DNA of 64,000 nt. Source: Jannaschia pagri (GTDB lineage Bacteria; Pseudomonadota; Alphaproteobacteria; Rhodobacterales; Rhodobacteraceae). The stretch covers positions 186,001-250,000 of the forward strand of contig NZ_BPFH01000005.1 in assembly GCF_019655435.1 (NCBI RefSeq), written 5' to 3'. Position 1 is the first letter of the stretch. Each line of letters opens with the position of its first letter. Shown here in pieces: positions 28,593 to 37,877 of this stretch. The notes under the pieces are model-generated. The model saw only the letters and a list, made by a program, of their open reading frames with translations. It was not told the origin of the DNA and ran no database searches. A program made the position numbers and the translations under genes.

Positions 28593-30473
28593 ATGTCCGA
28601 CGAGGCCAAGCCGAAGAAAAAGACCAATATTGTCGTCTGGGCCATCCTCGGGCTGTTGGTCCTGGCCCTGGGCGGATTCGGCGCTGGCCAATTTGGGGGC
28701 AGCCTGTCCACCGTTGCGACCGTCGGAGACCGGGAAATTACGGTCCAGGACTACGGCAATGCGCTCCAGGCGGAGCAACAGAGGCTCTCGCGCCAAACCG
28801 GGCAATCGCTGACCCTGCAACAAATGCGGATGTTCGGCTTGGACAGTCAAATCATGGAGCGTCTGCTCGCCACCGCCGCGCTGGAGGAAGAGGCCGGTCG
28901 CATGGGGCTATCGGTTGGCGACGCGGAGGTGGCAGAGCGTATTCGGGCCACGCCAGCCTTTGGTGGCATCACCGGGGGTTTTGACCGAGAGGCCTACGCC
29001 TTCGCCCTGCGCAGCGCGGGTCTGAACGAACGGCGGTTCGAAGCGCGGGTTCGCGATGAGGCCGCGCGGGAGCTGCTGCAAGCCGCCGTGATCGGCGGAG
29101 TTCAAGCGCCGGAGACTTACGTGGATAGGCTGATGGCTTGGCTCGGTGAGACGCGGGACGCCACCGTCGCCACCGTCACCGTTGAGGCCCTGCCCGCCGG
29201 TGCGGTTGCCGTCACCGAAGACCAACTGACGGCGTTCTATGACGAGAACGCCACAAGGTTTGAAACGCCCGAAACCCGCCGGATTACCTATGCCTGGGTG
29301 ACGCCTAGCGACCTGATCGACCAGATGGACGTGCCCGAGGACAGGATCCAGGATCGCTATGACGACTTGGCGGCAGACTTCAACCGACCCGCCCGCGTCC
29401 TGGCGGAGCGCCTGAACTACCTCGACCCCGAGGCCGCAGCCACCGCACGCGCGGCCATCGATGCCGGAGAAACGGATTTCGATACGCTGGTCGCGGATCG
29501 GGGGCTAACGCTCGATGATGTGGATGCGGGTGAAATCGCCGCCGATGACGTGCCCGTCGCCGTTGCGGAGGCACTTTTTGGTCTTGAGGAACCGGGCATC
29601 GTAGGCCCCATCGAGACCGGCCTGGGCGCCGCTCTCTTTCGGGTGAATGCCATCCTCGACGCCACAATCGTGCCTTTGGAAGAGGTGCGGGAGGACATCG
29701 TCGCCTCCCTCGCCCGCGACGCGGCCCGCCGGGACATCGACGCCGCACGGGAGGACATCGACGATCTGCTCGCCGGTGGCGCCACGCTGGAAGAAGTCGC
29801 AGACGAGACCGACATGATCTTGGGCACCGCCGAGGTTTTCGCCGGGGCATCCGGCGGCCCCCTGGACTATGACGCCTTTCGGGCCGCGGCGCTGGCCGTA
29901 GAAGAAGGCGACTTTCCTGAGTTGGAAAGTCTGTCCGATGGCGGGCTCTTTGCCCTGCGCCTGGACGGGATCGACGCCCCCGTCACACCGCCCTTGGACG
30001 AGATCAGGGACAGAGTGGAAGAGGCCTGGCAGGCCGATGACACCGCGCGCCGCCTGGCCGATTTGGCACAAACGCTCGCCGACCGGATCGACGCCGGGGA
30101 CACCTTCGAAGACGTGGGCCTGACGCCAGATAGCTTAACGGGGATCACGCGGGACGGCACCGTTGAGGGCCTGCCCCGGCGCCTGATTTCGGAGCTGTTT
30201 GAGCTAGATAACGGGCAAGTTCTCTCCCAACGGGGTGACGCCCAAACCGCGTTCGTCGTGCGATTGGACGCCGTCAACGCCGTCGATCCCGAGGCTGAGG
30301 ATACCCAGGAACTGCGCACTGCGTTGGAAACCCAGACCCGGGCAGATGTGGCAGCCGACGTCTTTGATGCCTATGGCCGTGCGGTCCAGGCCCAGATCGG
30401 GTTCAGCATTGATCAAGGCGCGGTCCAAGCCGTTCAAAGCCAGCTCCTCGGCGGCGCCCACGGGGGCATGTGA
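28593..30473 (+). CDS. PpiD/SurA-like membrane-anchored peptidyl-prolyl isomerase
   Basis: A 626-residue protein with a single N-terminal transmembrane helix (TNIVVWAILGLLVLALGGFG near 11-30), a SurA_N-like helical region 40-170 and a parvulin-type middle, then acidic C-terminal repeats. It should face the periplasm and assist folding of outer-membrane or secreted proteins. GGGAGGGG lies before the ATG. Length fits alphaproteobacterial PpiD. Its stop is three bases before trpE, making a compact pair. Confidence 0.88.
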   Translation: MSDEAKPKKKTNIVVWAILGLLVLALGGFGAGQFGGSLSTVATVGDREITVQDYGNALQAEQQRLSRQTGQSLTLQQMRMFGLDSQIMERLLATAALEEEAGRMGLSVGDAEVAERIRATPAFGGITGGFDREAYAFALRSAGLNERRFEARVRDEAARELLQAAVIGGVQAPETYVDRLMAWLGETRDATVATVTVEALPAGAVAVTEDQLTAFYDENATRFETPETRRITYAWVTPSDLIDQMDVPEDRIQDRYDDLAADFNRPARVLAERLNYLDPEAAATARAAIDAGETDFDTLVADRGLTLDDVDAGEIAADDVPVAVAEALFGLEEPGIVGPIETGLGAALFRVNAILDATIVPLEEVREDIVASLARDAARRDIDAAREDIDDLLAGGATLEEVADETDMILGTAEVFAGASGGPLDYDAFRAAALAVEEGDFPELESLSDGGLFALRLDGIDAPVTPPLDEIRDRVEEAWQADDTARRLADLAQTLADRIDAGDTFEDVGLTPDSLTGITRDGTVEGLPRRLISELFELDNGQVLSQRGDAQTAFVVRLDAVNAVDPEAEDTQELRTALETQTRADVAADVFDAYGRAVQAQIGFSIDQGAVQAVQSQLLGGAHGGM

Positions 30474-30476
30474 GAC

Positions 30477-31979
30477 ATGATCGAACCGAGTTTTGCGGAC
30501 TTCGAAGCACCGTTCGACACGGGCCAGAACCAAGTGCTTTGGACCCGGCTGCCCGCCGATTTGGACACGCCCGTGTCATTGATGCTCAAACTGGCGGAGG
30601 CACAGCCGTTCTCCTTTGTCCTCGAATCCGTCACAGGCGGCGAGGTCCGGGGGCGCTACTCGATTGTTGGCATGAAGCCGGATCTGATTTGGGAATGCCG
30701 TGGTGAGACCAGCCGCGTGAACCGCGCGGCCCGCTACGATCCCGATGCGTGGCATGATGCGGGGGCGCCGCTGGACGCGATCCGGGCGCTTCTGGACGAA
30801 AGCCGGATTGATCTGCCCGAAGACCTGCCTGCGGCCTCCGCCGGATTGTTCGGATACCTGGGCTACGACATGATCCGCCTGGTGGAGCATCTGCCGAACG
30901 TGAACCCGGATACGCTGGATCTGCCGGATGCCGTTCTCATGCGTCCCTCGGTCGTCGCCGTCTTGGATGGGGTAAAGGGCGAAGTGACCCTGGTCGCGCC
31001 CGTTTGGGCCGCATCGGGTGCCACTGCCCGGGCCGCCTATGCCCAAGCCGCGGAGCGTCTGCAGGACGCGCTGGCCGCGCTGAGCCGAGCCATTCCCGAA
31101 CCGCGCGACATGGCCGAGCCCTTCGATCTGCCGGAGCCTAACTGCAACTTCACGCGCGACGGCTATGAGGCCGCAGTGGAGACCGCGCGGGACTACATCG
31201 CTGCGGGCGACATCTTTCAGGTCGTGCCATCGCAACGCTGGACCTATGATTTCCCCCTGCCCCCATTTGCCTTGTATCGCGCCCTACGCCGCACGAACCC
31301 ATCCCCGTTCATGTTCCACTTCGACTTGGGCGACTTTCAGGTCATCGGCGCCAGCCCAGAAATCCTCGTCCGCGTGTTCGGAGACGAAGTCACCATCCGC
31401 CCCATCGCGGGCACACGCCCCCGTGGTGCCACGCCCGAGGAAGATCGCGCCCTTGAGGCCGATCTCATGGCAGACGAAAAGGAATTGGCCGAGCACCTCA
31501 TGTTGCTCGACTTGGGCCGAAACGACGTGGCCCGCGTGTCAAAACCTGGGTCAGTGCGCCCTACCGAAAAGTTCATCGTCGAACGCTACAGCCACGTGAT
31601 GCACATCGTGTCCAACGTGGTGGGCGAGTTGTCAGAGGACCAGGACGCCCTGTCGGCCTTGCTGGCGGGTTTACCTGCGGGGACTGTCTCGGGGGCGCCA
31701 AAGGTGCGCGCCATGGAGATCATCGATGAGTTGGAGCCTGAGAAGCGCGGTGTCTATGGCGGCGGCGTCGGGTATTTCAGCGCGGGCGGTGATATGGATA
31801 TGTGCATCGCATTGCGGACGGGCGTGGTAAAGGACGGGAAACTCTACGTTCAGGCGGGGGGCGGTGTCGTCCATGACAGCGACCCAGCCGCAGAGTGGCA
31901 GGAAACCGTGAACAAATCTCGCGCCCTGAAGAAAGCAGCCGAAGAAGCCGGCAGGTTCATCCGGCGCGGCAATCGATAA
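30477..31979 (+). CDS. trpE: anthranilate synthase component I
   Basis: A 500-residue chorismate-using enzyme making anthranilate with a separate glutamine amidotransferase subunit (not in this window). Motifs include LLESVTGG-like LESVTGGEVRGRYSIVG near 42-58 (the region for tryptophan feedback), NPSPFMFHFDLGDFQVIGAS near 270 and IAGTRPRG near 310, plus GLPAGTVSGAPKVRAMEI near 397. Start at 30477 directly after the PpiD-like gene, so no leader peptide or attenuator precedes it here. Confidence 0.96.
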   Translation: MIEPSFADFEAPFDTGQNQVLWTRLPADLDTPVSLMLKLAEAQPFSFVLESVTGGEVRGRYSIVGMKPDLIWECRGETSRVNRAARYDPDAWHDAGAPLDAIRALLDESRIDLPEDLPAASAGLFGYLGYDMIRLVEHLPNVNPDTLDLPDAVLMRPSVVAVLDGVKGEVTLVAPVWAASGATARAAYAQAAERLQDALAALSRAIPEPRDMAEPFDLPEPNCNFTRDGYEAAVETARDYIAAGDIFQVVPSQRWTYDFPLPPFALYRALRRTNPSPFMFHFDLGDFQVIGASPEILVRVFGDEVTIRPIAGTRPRGATPEEDRALEADLMADEKELAEHLMLLDLGRNDVARVSKPGSVRPTEKFIVERYSHVMHIVSNVVGELSEDQDALSALLAGLPAGTVSGAPKVRAMEIIDELEPEKRGVYGGGVGYFSAGGDMDMCIALRTGVVKDGKLYVQAGGGVVHDSDPAAEWQETVNKSRALKKAAEEAGRFIRRGNR

Positions 31980-32148
31980 GGTGGACGCCTGGCGTTTGGC
32001 GCGCGCCTGCATATTTTTGGAACATCAAAAGAGGGGGCGCGCGCGTTAACCTTAACGCTGCATGCGTGTCCGTTTGGTAGCAACGGCTTTCACTGGAACG
32101 GCGCGTTGGCTTCTAACGAACACACGGACGGTCCGCCACGGCGTTGCG

Positions 32149-32616
32149 TTACGCGCCCGTCGGACGTTTCAAGCGGTTCAACACACGATCCAGACCGACC
32201 TTGAACAAGGCCCGATCCCGCTGACTATAGGGCGCGGGGCCAGAGGACTGGCCCCCGCTTTGCCCCATCATGCCAGGTCGAAGTTCCGCCATGAGGTCAC
32301 GGGTTGCGACGGTATCGCCGATGCTCGTCTCGGTGAATTCTTGACCACGTGGATCCAAGGCAGCCCCCCCTGCCTTGAGGACGCGTTCCGCCAAGAGAAT
32401 ATCTGCCGTCACCGTGACCGTTCCCGGTTGCGCGACCTCTGCGATGGCATCGTCGGCCGCATCGAACCCATCGCCCGCCACAAACAGACGGACCAATGGA
32501 TGCTCGGGCAGCCGCAGATAACTTCCAGCCACGAAAATCGCCTGAACATCGTAGCGGATGGCAATATCGATGATTTCAGCCTTCACGGGGCACGCGTCGG
32601 CATCGATGAGGATCAT
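32149..32616 (-). CDS. UPF0178 (YaiI/YqxD) family protein
   Basis: A 155-residue PIN-like fold protein of the DUF188 family. It begins MILIDADACPVKAEI, the family signature with conserved Asp-Ala-Asp, and has DIAEV-like acidic residues and TADILLAERVL near 90-100. Function unknown, possibly a nuclease-like protein. It overlaps the stop of the mutarotase by four bases in the same direction. Confidence 0.9.
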   Translation of the reverse strand: MILIDADACPVKAEIIDIAIRYDVQAIFVAGSYLRLPEHPLVRLFVAGDGFDAADDAIAEVAQPGTVTVTADILLAERVLKAGGAALDPRGQEFTETSIGDTVATRDLMAELRPGMMGQSGGQSSGPAPYSQRDRALFKVGLDRVLNRLKRPTGA

Positions 32617-33620
32617 TGAAAATGCTCCGGTGCAAAGGGGACGGTATGCGGACCTTCGGTCGTCTGCACGCGGAGTGCATCATCCAGCGTGACATCCGTG
32701 ACGGTCAGCGCCTCAGGGATCCGTAAGATCGCGTGGGGAATGACATGGCGTCCCGGCGGGAGCGCCAGCGGCACGTGATCTTCGGACAAGTCTGTTGCGC
32801 CAGAGAGCGCAGCCGCGAACCCATCCGCACCCGCGCAGATCGCGTCTTCGATCCCCAGCACGCCCCCATGACATCCGTTCCAGGGGGATGATTGACGGCC
32901 GCCGTTGGACATCCACAGGCAGGTGAGCGGCAGTTGCTCGGAGCGCTTGAGCAGGAGGAGTGTATCCCCCTCCCCATGGCGACGCAGCGCGGTCCAGGCC
33001 AGACCGGGACGATGGACAATCGCAAGGAAGTCTTCGCACGTCTGATCGGGGTATTGACGCCAAGGCCGAGGGCCCGCCGAGGTCTCCAAAACGTCACCGG
33101 ATGTCACCTGCCCCGGATGGTACAGGGCATGACCCTCAGCGGTCGGGGCCGCGAAGGTCCGCACACACTTTAGGGGGCCGGTCGACACCTCCCCGCCCGC
33201 AGCAAGACGAAACATTGGGTGATGGGCAAACGTACAGGGTTGGGCCAAGTCCAACGTATGGGTCTGATACAGCACCGGGTGTCCGGGCCGAAGGGCGATC
33301 TGAGCGCGGATTGACCCCCGCGGGACCGCAAGGGTGGCCGTCAGAGCCTGGGGGGAGGTCGCGGTCACATGCCAGCGATTGTTTGCGGGTGCGCCATGGG
33401 GCGGGCCATGGTCCACATCATCCAAGCCAAATGGCGCACAGACAAAGGTCCCGCCCAAGCGTCTGTCGACCCATGGTATCGCAGTATCCGATTGGATGTC
33501 GGGCTCGGCCCGCCAAGGGGCGGTGTGCAGGACCTGAACCCCGTCGATGACAAGGCCGGGCAGATGGCCACCGTTTGGATCGAAGGTCGCGCGAATGCCT
33601 TTTGCGGCGAGTTGGATCAT
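32613..33620 (-). CDS. aldose 1-epimerase-like mutarotase
   Basis: A 335-residue galactose-mutarotase-fold protein. FAHHPMFRL near 148-156 gives the conserved His region and a C-terminal sugar-binding beta-sandwich follows. It likely interconverts anomers of an aldose or acts as a related sugar-epimerase-like protein. ATG at 33620 overlaps the TGA of the HpcH-type aldolase (TGATG), so the two are coupled. Substrate not known. Confidence 0.8.
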   Translation of the reverse strand: MIQLAAKGIRATFDPNGGHLPGLVIDGVQVLHTAPWRAEPDIQSDTAIPWVDRRLGGTFVCAPFGLDDVDHGPPHGAPANNRWHVTATSPQALTATLAVPRGSIRAQIALRPGHPVLYQTHTLDLAQPCTFAHHPMFRLAAGGEVSTGPLKCVRTFAAPTAEGHALYHPGQVTSGDVLETSAGPRPWRQYPDQTCEDFLAIVHRPGLAWTALRRHGEGDTLLLLKRSEQLPLTCLWMSNGGRQSSPWNGCHGGVLGIEDAICAGADGFAAALSGATDLSEDHVPLALPPGRHVIPHAILRIPEALTVTDVTLDDALRVQTTEGPHTVPFAPEHFQ

Positions 33621-34330
33621 CACAACGCGGCCAGACCTGCCGTCAGCACCATCGCATCGCTCCCCAAACAGATCACCCGGGCGCCCGCTCCCTGCCAGCG
33701 GTGAGGCTCGGCGCCAAAGATGCCCGGGGCCGTTCCTGTCGCTGCGATCCGTTCAATCGCCTGCTCCAGCAGTGCGATGACCTCGGGGGCGTCCGGACGC
33801 GTACCCATATCCCACGCCAAGTCTGCTGGCCCCAGAAACACACAATCCACACCCGGTACGGCGCAGATCGCCTCAAGGTTCTCCAGCGCCAAGCGGCTTT
33901 CTGCCTGCACCCAGACGGACACTTCACCGTTCGCGCGTTCGAGGTAGTCGGCATCCCGTCCCCACCTACCGGCCCGCGCGACCATGGCGCCAACACCGCG
34001 ACGGCCCTCGGGCGGATACCGGCAGGCGGCGACCGCTGCGGTGGCCTGCTCGGGCGTGTTCACCATGGGGATCAGGACGGTCTTCGCCCCAAGATCCAAG
34101 GTTTGTTTGATCACCCAGTCTTCTGCTACGGGCACGCGCACCACAGCTTCGGGGGCCGCAATCAAGCGGGCGCGAATGTCGGACGGGTCCCAGGCCCCAT
34201 GTTCCCCGTCGATAACAAGCCAATCGAAGTCTGCATTTCGGGCGATCTCAGCTGCCTCTGGACCTGGCAGGTTTTGCCAGATCCCCCAGAGGGTGTGTTG
34301 GGCGAGCAAACGATCTTTGAGTGCGTTCAT
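33620..34330 (-). CDS. HpcH/HpaI-type class II aldolase
   Basis: A 236-residue metal-dependent aldolase. Start MNALKDRLLA at 34330. FDWLVIDGEHGAWD near 35-48 and LIPMVNTPEQA near 95-105 match the family, with VWVQAESRLALENLEAI near 138. It would cleave or form 2-keto-3-deoxy-type hydroxy-keto acids to pyruvate and an aldehyde. First gene of a leftward aldolase-mutarotase-UPF0178 set and divergent from a TRAP system, so it may metabolise that transporter's substrate (inference). Confidence 0.9.
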   Translation of the reverse strand: MNALKDRLLAQHTLWGIWQNLPGPEAAEIARNADFDWLVIDGEHGAWDPSDIRARLIAAPEAVVRVPVAEDWVIKQTLDLGAKTVLIPMVNTPEQATAAVAACRYPPEGRRGVGAMVARAGRWGRDADYLERANGEVSVWVQAESRLALENLEAICAVPGVDCVFLGPADLAWDMGTRPDAPEVIALLEQAIERIAATGTAPGIFGAEPHRWQGAGARVICLGSDAMVLTAGLAAL

Positions 34331-34403
34331 GGCGTCTCGTTGCCATGGCGATGGGGGCACGGGCAAGCGGCCTGACCTCTGACTCGCGCACTTGGCGCCC
34401 AAA

Positions 34404-34429
34404 CCACTGTGCGAAAAGTCGCACAGTGG
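34404..34429. promoter_or_regulatory. perfect inverted repeat in the divergent aldolase/TRAP promoter region
   Basis: Arms CCACTGTGCGA and TCGCACAGTGG pair perfectly around a four-base AAAG loop, 74 bases from the aldolase start and 149 from the TRAP binding-protein start. A dimeric regulator site serving both operons is likely. No T-run follows, so a terminator is less likely. Confidence 0.55.
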
Positions 34430-34577
34430 GACGCCGGGTCAGGCGCCGACGCACCTAGCCCATTGAAATACCTTGGTAGATCGCCCTCACGCGAGTTCCC
34501 TTTTGACGTGGCAAGTCGGGCTGCTACGCTTTGATGACGACGCGGGGATGGGAGCCCCGCGCACAGGGAGAACGAAT

Positions 34578-35585
34578 ATGAAATACTTGACCACGGCGCC
34601 TGTCGCCGCCTTGACCCTTGCCTTTGCAACCGAGGCCATGGCGACGGAGTGGAACGTCTCCGTTTGGGGCAAGCGCCGCGCCTTTACCGAACATATCGAG
34701 AAGCTTGCGGAACTGGTTGCCGAACGCTCTGGCGGCGAATTCACGATGAACGTCAGCTACGGTGGGTTGTCGAAGAACCGCGAGAACCTCGACGGGATTT
34801 CCATCGGAGCCTTCGAGATGGCGCAGTTCTGCGCGGGCTACCACCGCGATAAGAACCGGGCGATCACCGTTCTGGAACTGCCCTTTCTCGGCGTTCAAAC
34901 CCTGGAGCAAGAGGTGGCGGTCGCAAACACGGTTTATGCCCACCCCGCCGTGACCGAAGAAATGGCCCAGTGGAACGCTCGGATCCTGATGACCAGCCCG
35001 ATGCCGCAGTACAACATCGTTGGCACCGGAGAGCCGCGCGCCACCGTGGACAGCTTCGACGGCATGCGTGTGCGCGCCACGGGCGGCATCGGTGCCATGT
35101 TCGAGAGCGTTGGCGCCGTGCCGACCTCCGTCACCGCGACCGAGGCCTATAACGCCATGGAATCTGGTGTGGTCGACACCGTGGCCTTTGCCCAGCATGC
35201 TCACCTAAGCTTCCGCACCATCGATATCGCCGATTGGTGGACTGAAAACCTGAACCCGGGCACGGTGAATTGCCCCGTCGTCGTCAATACCGATGCGCTG
35301 GAGGCCCTGTCTGACGAGCATCGCGCGATCCTGGATGCGGCCGTCACCGAGAGCATTGACTATTACCTCACGAACTACGCCGAATTGCTTGAGGGTTGGG
35401 AGGCGACCCTGTCAGAGAAGGGCGTCCAAAAGGTGACCGTCGATGCCGCGGAAATCGCGAAGCTGGCCGAAGGCGCCCAGCCCATCCACCAAGCCTGGAT
35501 TGAGCAAGCCAACGCCGATGGGCTGCCAGGGCAGGAACTCTATGACCTGGCCGTGCAAGCCGTCGCCGACAACGCCCCTGAGTGA
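34578..35585 (+). CDS. TRAP transporter solute-binding protein
   Basis: A 335-residue DctP-type protein with a signal peptide of about 23 residues cut near AMATEW. The mature part has the DctP fold, with GGLSKNRENLDGISIGAFEM near 56-75 and GMRVRATGGIGAMFESVGA near 160. It binds an organic acid, substrate unknown, for the DctQ/DctM pair at 35689-37738. AGGGAG lies upstream of the ATG. A two-hairpin palindromic element follows the stop and probably attenuates expression of the permease genes relative to the binding protein. Confidence 0.9.
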   Translation: MKYLTTAPVAALTLAFATEAMATEWNVSVWGKRRAFTEHIEKLAELVAERSGGEFTMNVSYGGLSKNRENLDGISIGAFEMAQFCAGYHRDKNRAITVLELPFLGVQTLEQEVAVANTVYAHPAVTEEMAQWNARILMTSPMPQYNIVGTGEPRATVDSFDGMRVRATGGIGAMFESVGAVPTSVTATEAYNAMESGVVDTVAFAQHAHLSFRTIDIADWWTENLNPGTVNCPVVVNTDALEALSDEHRAILDAAVTESIDYYLTNYAELLEGWEATLSEKGVQKVTVDAAEIAKLAEGAQPIHQAWIEQANADGLPGQELYDLAVQAVADNAPE

Positions 35586-35589
35586 GGGC

Positions 35590-35638
35590 AAAAGTCTTCG
35601 CTGAAGACTTTTGGAAAGACTTTTCACGGAAAAGTCTT
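35590..35638. repeat. palindromic intergenic element, copy 1 (two hairpins)
   Basis: Two adjacent hairpins: AAAAGTCTT/AAGACTTTT and AAGACTTTTC-ACG-GAAAAGTCTT. It lies between the TRAP binding protein and DctQ. A near-identical second hairpin occurs at 51213-51237, so this is a dispersed family in this genome rather than a one-off terminator. Confidence 0.75.
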
Positions 35639-35688
35639 GCACCGTCCCGTGTTTGCGGGGCGGTCCGCTTTGACCGAAAGGGCCTGCA

Positions 35689-36318
35689 ATGGCGACCATG
35701 TCCTCTGTCTTGACCGATGACAGCAGTCTGTCCCGTCTGGACCGCGCGCTGCTGCGGGTGGAGAGCGCTTTGAACCTTGCCTCTGGCGTGGTGATCTTCG
35801 CCCTGGTGGGCCTTGCGATCTACAACGTCCTTGCTCGAAAGCTGCTGAATGCGCCCGTGCCGGGATACGTTGATTGGACCGAGCAGTTTATGGCCGTCTT
35901 CGCCTTTCTGGGTCTAGCCTATGTCCAGCGAGAGGGCGGGCACATCCGCATGGATCTCGTCGTTGGCAAGCTACGGGGGCGCTTGCTTTGGCTGTTCGAA
36001 TGGCTGTCAGTCGTCTTCATGTTGATCGTGACCACGGCCCTCATCTACGGCACGTGGTTCCATTTCGATCGCTCCTTCGATTGGGGCGCACCGAATTTTT
36101 CGACCGATAGTTCCATCGACATTTCCCTGCCGCTCTGGCCTGCCAAACTGGCGGTGCCGGTTGCCCTGTCGATCCTGTGGTTGCGGCTTGCACTCCAAAT
36201 CTGGGCCTACGGGCGCGGCCTGCGGCGGGGCGGCGACCGGATCGTGGCGGTCCCCTTGCCCGAAGACCCGGCTGAGCAAGCCAACAAAGAAGCGGCGACC
36301 GTCGCGGGGGCCGACTGA
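35689..36318 (+). CDS. TRAP transporter small permease (DctQ)
   Basis: A 209-residue four-helix DctQ protein: helices near 30-50, 65-85, 100-120 and 150-175, with the conserved YVQREGGHIRMDLVVGKLRG near 79-98. It pairs with DctM encoded one base after its stop. ATG 35689 follows a weak ribosome site after the palindromic element. Confidence 0.9.
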   Translation: MATMSSVLTDDSSLSRLDRALLRVESALNLASGVVIFALVGLAIYNVLARKLLNAPVPGYVDWTEQFMAVFAFLGLAYVQREGGHIRMDLVVGKLRGRLLWLFEWLSVVFMLIVTTALIYGTWFHFDRSFDWGAPNFSTDSSIDISLPLWPAKLAVPVALSILWLRLALQIWAYGRGLRRGGDRIVAVPLPEDPAEQANKEAATVAGAD

Positions 36319-36319
36319 C

Positions 36320-37738
36320 ATGGACCAGTTCATCGATATGAAGGCGCTGCTAGACGGCGTCTCTATTTTCAATGTCTCGCTTTGGCTGTCTGGCCTGTTG
36401 CTCGTCCTCGTGCTGATCGGCGTGCGGGTGGCCTTTGCGGCGGCGTTTATCGGGTTCATCGGTCTCTGCGCGTTTTTCATGCAGAAACAGGGGTTCGACA
36501 GGGGTCTCGTGACGGCGGCCAAGTTGACCGGTCAGATCCCCCACTCAAAATCGACGACCTACGCCCTATCGCTTATCCCAACCTTCATCCTGATTGGGTA
36601 TCTGGCCTATTACGCAGGTCTCACGCGGTACCTGTTTGAGGCCGCGAAGCGGTGGATCGGCTGGACACCAGGGGGCCTGGGCGTCGCGACGGTCTTTGCG
36701 ACAGCAGGCTTTGCGGCAGTCTCGGGCGCATCGGTCGCCACATCCGCGGTCTTTGCCCGCATCGCGATCCCGGAGATGCTGCGCCTGGGCTATGATAAAC
36801 GCTTTGCCGCCGGTGTTGTTGCGGCGGGCGGAACCTTGGCGTCGCTTATCCCGCCCTCCGCGATCCTTGTGATCTACGCGATCATCGTCGAGGAATCCGT
36901 CGGCAAGCTGTTGCTGGCGGGCTTTCTGCCCGGCCTGGTGTCAGCCCTGATTTACGCGGCTTTGGTGATGGGCCTGGCGCGCCTGCGCCCCTCTCTCGGG
37001 CCAGCGGTGGGCGGCTACACTTGGGGTCAACGCTTTGCGAGCCTGCCCGGGGCGATGCCCATCCTACTCGTGGTCTTCATCATCGTCTATTCGATCTACT
37101 TCGGCTGGGCGACGCCAACGGAGGCTGGCGCCCTGGGCGCAGGCGTTGTCCTGACCATGGCCATTTGGAAGGGCATGCGCTGGCAGCAACTCAAGGGTGC
37201 CTTGATGGAGGCCGCAAAGCTGACCGTCATGATCTTCGCCATGATCTGGGGCGTTCTGATCTATGTCCGTTTCCTGGGTTTTGCCCGCCTTCCCGATGCT
37301 TTCGCGGAGTTCATCACGGGGCTCGACATGGGTCCCTACCAAATCCTGCTGATGATCTTGTTGGTCTATGTGGTGTTGGGCATGTTCATGGATGCCATCG
37401 GGATGCTGATCCTGACCCTGCCGATCACCTTTCCCGCCGTTATGGCGCTGAACGGGGCCGAGGCGGGAGGCGTTGGCGCGCTTGGCATGACGAACCAAGA
37501 GGCGGCGATTTGGTTCGGGATCATCGTGGTGAAGATGGCGGAGCTCTGTTTGATTACGCCGCCCATTGGCCTGAACTGTTTCGTGGTGGCGGGCGTCGCG
37601 CAGGATGCAAAGATGGAGATCTCCGTCCAAGACGTGTTTCGGGGTGCCTCACCGTTCTTTGTGGCGGACGTGGCCACCGTGGCCGTTCTGATCGCCTTTC
37701 CGGGCATCGTGCTCTGGCTGCCGGGGCTACTGGGGTGA
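36320..37738 (+). CDS. TRAP transporter large permease (DctM)
   Basis: A 472-residue DctM of slightly long but ordinary size, with 12 or so helices. GASVATSAVFARIAIPEMLR and AAGGTLASLIPPSAILVIYA near 138-185 are the family signatures, and LITPPIGLNCFVVAG lies near the C-terminus. It transports an organic acid with the DctP and DctQ proteins encoded just before it. Confidence 0.95.
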   Translation: MDQFIDMKALLDGVSIFNVSLWLSGLLLVLVLIGVRVAFAAAFIGFIGLCAFFMQKQGFDRGLVTAAKLTGQIPHSKSTTYALSLIPTFILIGYLAYYAGLTRYLFEAAKRWIGWTPGGLGVATVFATAGFAAVSGASVATSAVFARIAIPEMLRLGYDKRFAAGVVAAGGTLASLIPPSAILVIYAIIVEESVGKLLLAGFLPGLVSALIYAALVMGLARLRPSLGPAVGGYTWGQRFASLPGAMPILLVVFIIVYSIYFGWATPTEAGALGAGVVLTMAIWKGMRWQQLKGALMEAAKLTVMIFAMIWGVLIYVRFLGFARLPDAFAEFITGLDMGPYQILLMILLVYVVLGMFMDAIGMLILTLPITFPAVMALNGAEAGGVGALGMTNQEAAIWFGIIVVKMAELCLITPPIGLNCFVVAGVAQDAKMEISVQDVFRGASPFFVADVATVAVLIAFPGIVLWLPGLLG

Positions 37739-37877
37739 ACGGCGGATTGGGCCAACGGCCGAGCGAAAGGTTTAGGGGACCTTTCGAGGTGCGAACGGGC
37801 GGACCTCCGTAGGCTTCAAGTCCAAGGGTCGCACCCAGGCTAGACGCGTTAAGAACGCACGACCTCGCGAAGCATCC

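Noticed and set aside
30477-30560. trp leader attenuator before trpE
   Set aside because: trpE begins three bases after the PpiD-like stop, leaving no room for a leader peptide or terminator.
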